Source: Thelonectria olida (Eukaryota; Ascomycota; Sordariomycetes; Hypocreales; Nectriaceae). Taken from it: a stretch of DNA of 64,000 nt. The position numbers and the translations under genes were made by a program. The notes below the pieces were generated by a model. The model was not told the origin of the DNA, searched no databases, and saw nothing but the letters and a program-made list of their open reading frames with translations. The DNA is taken from assembly GCA_020736575.1 (NCBI GenBank), contig JAGPYM010000007.1, positions 930,001 through 994,000 of the forward strand. The letters are read 5' to 3'. Of this stretch, positions 57,510 through 64,000 are shown in pieces (positions within the stretch are counted from its first letter, which is position 1; each line of letters opens with the position of its first letter).

Positions 57510-58559
57510 ATGTCCTTCCATGTTCTTAGCGCGATGAACATTTGCGGTCGCCACAAGCGGTCGGACGAAGACCACCGTCCGCCGGGAGAGACGGTCACAA
57601 CTTCAACAAGTGACAAAGAAGACGTCGCTGTCAATGATGATGACCCTGAGGCTGGAATGCGCGTGCCGACTGAGCCCAGAGCGCATATTCGAGGTGAGCA
57701 ATCCATCTCTGTGATGAGAGATCATTCGCTAATCCATAAGGTCGGGGTGTGGTCAATCTTGCGGTCAGAGCAGAGAATGATATCTCTTATGCCCTCACAA
57801 GGCGCTTCGGTGGACAGGCTGCGTACTGTCTCTTCCAGCAAGGCATTCAAATTGCCAAGATATGGAAGAAAATACGGTCTGGCGGGCAGGACGACAGCCG
57901 GTCGGCTCAGCTGACTCAGGATCTGCAAGACAAGCTGCATGCGTATTGTATGAGACCATACTCTCCAAAGTAGCCGAGCTAATGACTAGAATAGATCAGT
58001 TTCTCGATTTAACGCATAAGATCAATGGACTTCCCAGACCAGACAGGAAGCTGTTAGAACATCACTTGAACACAGCAAAGCTGGAGCTAGACGAAGATGA
58101 GAGGTGCTTTCTCGCCAGCGTGTTCGACGAGTGGGTTCCAGCGTATCCCATGGAACCGCTGGAGCAGAGAATCAGCCTTCTTCCACATTACGAGTTCTTC
58201 AGACGGATCTTCCCTGTGAGTGTAATGCCAGTCTGATGCAATCTGGGCTGCTAACAAATGACCAGCCACGGTCTAGACAGACAATGACGGACACTGATAT
58301 CGAGGAGCTCGAATACTCGTCAAAGTCTCTCGAATTCGCGACTTGGACCGTGTTTCGCCTCATCTGTGCGGCGCTTGCCGTCGTGCCTGTCACTGTGCAG
58401 GCACTGGGGGTGGCTTCAACCACCGGTAATGTCGTGACCTACATCGTCAGCGTGTTGATCTTGATCGCCGTCGTCCCATTCTTTGTCCGCAATCATAGTG
58501 CCCAGCTGTTTTTGATCCTGGCCTACGCTGCGGTTGTAGGCAACAACGTGCGCGGGTAG
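57510..58559 (+). CDS. DUF6594-type fungal membrane protein
   Basis: This fungus-specific family has no assigned role. Exons 57510-57693, 57741-57947, 57995-58215 and 58266-58559 give 301 residues. An acidic, disordered start (DDDPEAG) leads to a helical soluble domain with the family-like order FQQGIQIAKIWKKI, QDLQDKLHAY, LLEHHLNTAK and LPHYEFFRRIFP. Three C-terminal membrane helices follow: WTVFRLICAALAVVPVTVQA, VVTYIVSVLILIAVVPFFV and AQLFLILAYAAVVGNN. All introns are 47-50 nt with usual branch sites. Genes of this family are often duplicated and variable between species, which fits its place at the edge of gene-poor sequence. Confidence 0.8.
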
Positions 58560-58996
58560 TGATGGATCAGTGCCGCGTAGGATGGTGGATGCAGGTTCGA
58601 AGGGCTTGGGAGGGAATCTCGGGGTTGGTGATGGTCCCGTCTCGTTTATTGTAATTAGTTGTGTCGATAGTATGCGATGCTGATTATTGCGAATGATAGT
58701 TCTCCTCGTGGGATGTGAAATGCTGTCGGTCTTTATTTCTAGAGAATAATAGGTCAGACAAGCTACCCGTTCTGCGAGAGTGTTGCGTCTCACGTGGAGA
58801 ATCGTTGATAGTAAAGTAAAAATACCTTAGTCAAATGATTGAACAAGTCAAGAAATTGAAGCGACTGGCGTAGATGAGCGATTGAGGTTCGAGGGAGAAA
58901 CGCGTAGGCGTAGTTAAGGAGGTCGATAGCTGGACGCGACCGAGTGACGAAGCCCTTGAGTAAGGAAGCCCGGTATGGACGTGCTTGGTTATTTAT

Positions 58997-59084
58997 TCCT
59001 AGGTACCTACCTACCTAAGTATGTCCGTAAGGTACCTTCCCTAGCATGAACAGCACCGCAGTACCTAGGTATGTAAGTAATTAC
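58997..59084. repeat. Cluster of CCTAGGTA-type short motifs
   Basis: TTCCTAGGTACCTACCTACC at 58997, GGTACCTTCC at 59031 and GTACCTAGGTATGTAAG at 59061 form a dense group. Relatives lie at 24487, 40476 and 43290-43360. Confidence 0.7.
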
Positions 59085-60187
59085 ATGGCGCCTGAGGCAG
59101 GCGTTCCATGTGGTGGAACTATTTCGCACAACTATTACTTGCAACATCAACGCCAAGAGTATTTGATCTTCAAAGGACAGGAGATGACACCCGTGTCTGA
59201 CTCCCTTTCAATAACTTCCTCTAAGTTGGCCAAGGCAATCATCATCTCAACTGTACGAATACCAACTTGTCCGCTCAGCGCTTCGTATCGTGTGCCCATG
59301 CAACCAGCAAAGGTGTCCCTCAATCTCGCCTCACCGAATATCCCGGCACCACGCACCTGTGCCAAATCAGGTTAAGATTGGCTGTCACAACAATTCGCTT
59401 GGTTCCAGAAGGCAATGGTTCGCACATGAGCCGCATCCTAACCTCCCCAGTTTCTAACCACCTCGACTACCCAGTCGACCCAAGACAAGGCGTCCATGAA
59501 AAATGGAACATGGGCCCATTTCAGAGCATCGGAGTCCTCCTCATGCTGGCTTTCTTGTTGAGGTACCGGTGGGTGATGACCTTCTCTTCATTTCCCAACG
59601 AAACATGGCGAGTGCCGGGGTTCAGTGATGCCTGTCACTACCAAAAAGACGGCAATCACTGCATAGTTCATACGCGGAGCCAGAGCTGCAAATGTCCCTT
59701 GCGCTCTGTTAATTTCTTCAGGGCGGAATCACCTTCGTGCTTCAGAGCGGCGTGCCAGGTTGGGCTTCGGAGTGATCAGCATCGCTCTTCTGAATAACGT
59801 TGAGCGCGGTGGCTTCCATTTGAACCAAGCAGCGCCCGCTTGACCAAGTACTTTGTCCAAGGAATGCTTCCTTATTGGCTGCAGTGTGGTCGCTGGTCAA
59901 GCCGCAAACCGGACGTCCAAATAAGGGTTGGGGGGCAGTCTCACCGACATTCTGAGTTCGGTCAGGATAAAGCCCTGAACAGAGCCAAGACAATTCAGCT
60001 CAGCACAGGCAACTTCGTCAGTAGGCACTTGTGCTCTTGCCTTCCGCCTCTAGGATCCCACGAGTTTTGAACCTCGACTGTGCTTCAATCATCTAAAGCG
60101 AGCAGTTTGGGCCATGGCTTGTCTTCCGGTTTCCGCTCGCATGAAGCCTGGACTTCCAGGTTCTGCCTCCCACGACCAAGTCACCCA

Positions 60188-60397
60188 TCATTTTGTCACC
60201 GTTGAGCCTTCGAGATCAACCAACACAGCTTCGATTGCTACCTCCCGTCCTCGAGTCAACCAGGCCTTCTTGCCGAGCAGATGGCTATCGACAACCTGCA
60301 CGAAGTCGCCATCAGACCGAACGATCCATCAAGCCGTATGGTGCGAACAGGGAATTGCAAGAGCGAAGAAGACCAGAAATGCGGCCAGAAGGTGCAT
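60188..60397 (-). pseudogene. Possible small secreted-protein gene broken by one in-frame TGA
   Basis: From the ATG at 60397 the frame begins MHLLAAFLVFFALAIPCSHH, a textbook secretory signal peptide (hydrophobic core, small residues before the likely cleavage site). Codon 23 is TGA. Beyond it the same frame stays open and reads WIVRSDGDFVQVVDSHLLGK and REVAIEAVLVDLEGSTVTK to TGA at 60188 (70 codons in total). No GT-AG intron removes the stop while keeping the frame. A C-to-T change in CGA or G-to-A in TGG would create it. The family is unknown; chance cannot be excluded at this length. Confidence 0.3.
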
Positions 60398-62796
60398 AGC
60401 TCTGCTACACGTCAAAGAAGCCCATCACTGACTGATGAGTGTAGGCCTAGGATACTGGGAAGCTGCCGAAGTCGGATAAACAGCGCAGGCTAGTGCGGGG
60501 TCCTAGTTGCTCGAAAATCAGCCTCTTCACGCGGATAGACTCCTAAGCTAGGGACTATGCGTTTGAGAGTATGACAACTTCACCTGGTTTGTCCCGCGGA
60601 GATCGGAATCGGCCACTGACGTATGCCGATGAATGAAGGCAACGGACCACATACGTGCAGAAGGGGGCGAAACGGTCGCTTTGTGTTCGGAGGACCAGAA
60701 GACTTTACGAAAGGCCTCGATCATCTCCGGAGTCAAGGCCGGGTCGGCTTATATTCTAGCAGAGACGCCCTCGTGATTGGATGGCACGCGGCGTTCGCTC
60801 CTCAAACGGGAGCGTTCCCTGTCAAAATTAATCACCATGGATCGTTTCACGAAGCCCACTTCTTCTGGTCACTGGCATCAATCTACCCGAGATCTTCGAC
60901 CAGGTCTGTCCCCCAATCAGGTTTTGATGGGGTTTTGACGGGGTTTTGCGGGGGGCCAGTCATTCCACAGCAATGGATGATACAGTACCCTGGGCTCCAT
61001 GGCTCGTTGGTTCCATCCCCGCAGGGTTGGATCACTAACGACTCTGGGCGTTTCCAAGGTCCTGAAAAGGAGGCCCGACATTCACGCGCCGGCATGATTC
61101 ACCACTGTTCAGCAATGCCATTGTCCGCGTTTTCGGCAAGATGGAGCGGATGCGCTTTTCTCAGCCCGTCAACCTCCATTCTCACACCAATGTCGCTCGG
61201 GGTTTCAAGACCGCCGAGCTGATTGCAGCCATCAAGTTTCCTCATCAATTCTCCACGACAGTTGCTGCTTCTCTGCAACTATCGGCCAGACCAAATGCGC
61301 CTCGACGTTGTTGAAGTTGTCAATGACTCACGGCTTGCTGTGATTCTATGCAGATCTCTCTCCTTCTTCAACTGCCCAATCCAGACGCACCCTTCTTTTC
61401 GATCATTGTGCTATCTTGCCTCACCTGATAGGACAGTGCACCCGACTGTTGAGTCTTACGCGACACTTCCAGGCTCGGGACTGAGTGTGCCGATGCGACA
61501 CTTCAGCATGACCGCAATGGAAGGGTGTTCAACGGTCGGCGAGCGGGTTGAAACTATGGCAAGATAAACGGGCTTTGCCCCAGGCCAGCAGCTTCTCTCC
61601 TCCCTCGTCACGGTCATGAGGTTGTCAGACTGGCTGAACACGGCCTGACGATGATCGCAACCCAATCTCACCATCCACCTCAGGTTGCACAAAATCTTCA
61701 GCCCCTTTCCGAGCCCCTCCCATTTCATCCCATGTGCCTATTACAATACCTCAAGTCTGGAAGCGAGGCTGTCGTCAACTCGTTAAAAAGCGGTGTAAGA
61801 TAAACATGTTGGTTCTGGCCTCGAAATGGTCCAGCCCCTCCCCTCCTTTTCGACGTTGGCATTCCTGAGTGGCCTACATTCTTGTCAACGCTTGAATCGG
61901 TGAAGCCCACGACGCATTGCATCGCACAGCCCGCCGCCCAACGAGCATCATAGTGCATCTTGGCCAATAAACGTCACGTCGATAGACGCACTTCAACAAC
62001 ACCACTTTCACGATCACCAAGTACCATCCATGTACCTCGAAGTCACGCCTGCTCGTGGGCAATTCGGCAGCGGCTCGGTCCGTTCTGGCCATCAGCTCCA
62101 GCGGGCAAAAGGGCCAGCTAGGGGCGGTGCATGCAGGCCATTCTCGTTCTTGCAAGGCGTTGTGCGAATCACATCTCGCTCAGCTATGGCCGTGACCGGT
62201 CTCGAGTCTCGATCCCGAGCGGTCAAGGGAAATATTGGACATGAAGTGGAGGGAGACGGAGCGGCCCGGAGGTGTTGGCTCTGAGGCACGCAGGGCTGAG
62301 AAGCGCGCGTCTATGAGCCTGTTTCCAGGGTAAGTACTGATAGGGGCGGCTATCCCTCCGAGTGAATATCGCGGTAAGTCATTCTTCGAAAAGTGACGTG
62401 CTCCGATTGTTTCGAGATGATTAACGCGTCTTGGTTCGCTCGACTCTGATTTCCACGTTGGCTGGGCGGGCTGATTGCGTTCTGCTTTTGTCTAACCAAA
62501 CGGCCTCGCCTCAGAAAGTAAACATGCCCCTTTAAAAACAATGGCATGGCAATGTGATGGCATAGCAATGTGAGAAGTTGCTAGAAGGTACCTAGAGACG
62601 CAGACATGGGCGAATTGTTCGTAAATACTCAAAAGTGAAACTAAAAGAATTCTATGTGTTCGAATATGGCTGTCTCACATAACTATTCATGACAAGGCCT
62701 GTAACCCAAGGCCATTTGCTTTGCGCCCTGCAAACCCCCCATCTACAACGCTTTACCCACGATAAGAACCCTGAAACCGGGAGGGACAGCAACAAA

Positions 62797-64000
62797 TTAT
62801 TTCTTTTCATCGTCCTTGGCACCTTCCTCTGTCTTCTTTTCCGTCTCTTCCTTTGCATCCTCTGCCTTGCCGTTGGTAGAAGCCGGCTCAGTTGGAGGCG
62901 CCTCTGTTTCTACTGGTTTTGGCTTCTCAATGCGCTTGGAGCTAATAATCCTAATCAGGTAGTCGCCCGCATCTCCGAATCCATCGAGCTTGCCGAGCTT
63001 CGTCTTGAAGAACTCGACGTCGGCGAGCATGCTGGTGACGGCGTTAGCAAATTGTAACATTGTAATATAGGGGGTGCCACTTTGTCCTTACCTTTGGATG
63101 CCCGCTTCGGTCTTCGCGGTCGCTTCGTCGAGGCTGCTGCCAAGCTGGTCCTTATAGCTGGAGAAGACGGGAACCATGATCATCTGGATCGAAGTCTCCG
63201 GTAGATGCTTTGTGAGAACACGGTGGAGCGTCGTCGTTTCTTTGGCAAGCGTCTCCATGTAAGCATGCACACTCTTGGATCCGGCTGCTTCCCAGTCAAT
63301 CGTCTTCATATCTCTCGCGTGAATGGTAGCCCTGCCGCTCATAATATCAACCAGCTTCTGGTAGATGCTGTCTTGGTGTTCCTGAAGGAGTCGTCGAATT
63401 TTATCAAACTCGCCCATGAGGGACGACACAGCCGCTCCGGATCCGGCATGTCGGCGCACGAATTCCCTGATATGCGGGATAAGTGTGGCAATGAATAACA
63501 GGGCCTGCGATGCCAGAGCCAAGTGTTTCGTCGTGATGTTCCTCAAACCGGCAGAGCGAGTCGCTCCAGCTCCGAGAATGAGTTGGGTGCAACGTGAGTT
63601 GAAGAGCGATAGATACGCAATGAGAGAAGTAGCGATATCGATTGTCATAGAAGGAATTCCCGTGATGAGGTGTGCAAACTCTGCGATTCCCTCGAGACAG
63701 AGAATCGCTGATTTAGGGAGCATGAACGTCTCCGAGTCGATCGATGCGGTTCGTGTCTTCTCTTTCCCGCCGCCGCCTTCAACTGCCATGTCCTCTTCTG
63801 GTCTCTCCATTTCCGAAGCAGGCACATAGATCTTGTTGCTCTCCGTCCATTCAGGGGGGTCGTGCGTACTTCCATCCATGAGAATCTTGAGCAGTTCGGC
63901 ATTCTTGTCGGTGAAATCTTTGGCATTCCATTGGTCGGATTCCATACCCTGCGCCAGCTTCTGCATCTCGGCATCGCGATTCCTCCGCACGAAGTCCTTA
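62797..64000 (-). CDS. VPS54: GARP complex subunit Vps54, C-terminal part (5' end outside window)
   Basis: Vps54 is a subunit of the GARP tether that captures endosome-derived vesicles at the trans-Golgi network. The frame enters from the window edge (KDFVRRNRDAEMQKLAQGME) and runs 909 nt to 63092, then a 60-nt intron (branch TTTGCTAACG, acceptor CACCAG) leads to the last exon 63031-62797. The part seen, about 380 residues, is the Vps54 C-terminal helical-bundle region: LPKSAILCLEGIAEFAHLIT, SLIAYLSLFNSRCTQLILGA and GLRNITTKHLALASQALLFI, then VFSSYKDQLGSSLDEA and FFKTKLGKLDGFGDAGDYLI. A Glu/Lys/Pro-rich tail ends the protein. Known Vps54 proteins are about 1000 residues or more, so most of the gene lies beyond position 64000. 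Confidence 0.92.

Larger units (their letters stand above)
58560..62796. other. Gene-poor 4.2-kb region
   Basis: No intact gene is supported. Motifs of the TACCTAGGTA type occur at 58997-59021 and 59061-59075. A signal-peptide-bearing broken frame at 60188-60397 (minus) is listed separately. Two + frames free of stops, 61066-61314 and 61552-61803, read protein-like but lack family signatures. Confidence 0.5.

Noticed and set aside
59267..59797. 176-codon + frame
   Set aside because: Mixed Cys/Ser/Arg composition, no motif, no intron signals and no start context; reads as intergenic DNA.
60623..61222. 199-codon + frame
   Set aside because: The translation lacks any recognisable pattern and a different frame in the same stretch (61066-61314) reads more like protein; neither is firm.
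1..64000. Gene cluster for a joint new system, transposon, virus relic or CRISPR array
   Set aside because: The genes are unlinked housekeeping functions on alternating strands; no transposase, reverse transcriptase, terminal repeats or regularly spaced repeats were seen.

Overview
The window is nuclear DNA of a filamentous ascomycete fungus, most likely a sordariomycete. Genes are closely spaced and carry short introns (about 48-76 nt) with GT-AG ends and CTAAC/CTAAT-type branch points. Most genes are conserved fungal housekeeping genes, and there is one Pol III tRNA gene. I see no rRNA, CRISPR array, transposase or prokaryotic feature. The exact species cannot be read from the sequence.

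Left part (1-22.7 kb): RRP9 (U3 snoRNP WD40 protein, +), a Ulp2-type SUMO protease (-), SPC3 (signal peptidase subunit, +), XRN1 (5'-3' exoribonuclease, -), HAT2/RbAp48-type histone chaperone (+), a 1049-residue fungal protein of unknown function (+), and an RRM plus RanBP2 zinc-finger protein with a degenerate ERI1-like exonuclease fold (-). The last of these is broken near its 3' end by an apparent one-base loss in a C run.

Middle part (22.7-49 kb): a gene-poor 5.3-kb stretch ends at a tRNA-Gly(UCC). Then come a PMP3-like membrane peptide (+), a conserved unknown protein whose reading frame must be rejoined (+), CTK1, the CTD kinase with an RS-rich tail (-), an ABHD1/3-type esterase with a GC-AG intron (+), LOC1 (-), a 4EHP-like eIF4E (+) and SAD1/USP39 (-).

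Right part (49-64 kb): UTP13 (-) shares a 179-bp bidirectional promoter with a conserved membrane protein (+). A sparse region follows with a newly read two-exon small gene (61 codons) and a DUF6594 membrane protein (+). A 4.2-kb gene-poor stretch holds a possible broken small secreted-protein gene. The window ends inside VPS54 (-, 5' end beyond the window).

Functionally, RNA biology dominates: ribosome assembly (RRP9, UTP13, LOC1), splicing (SAD1), transcription (CTK1), mRNA decay and translation (XRN1, the 4EHP-like eIF4E). Membrane traffic (SPC3, VPS54) and chromatin/SUMO control (HAT2, Ulp2) make up most of the rest. Nothing suggests these genes form a cluster with one joint task. The less ordinary items are the two frame breaks near C homopolymers, the dead exonuclease domain, the 5-nt first coding exon of XRN1, the GC-AG intron, the hidden small genes and a dispersed TACCTAGGTA motif family in promoters.
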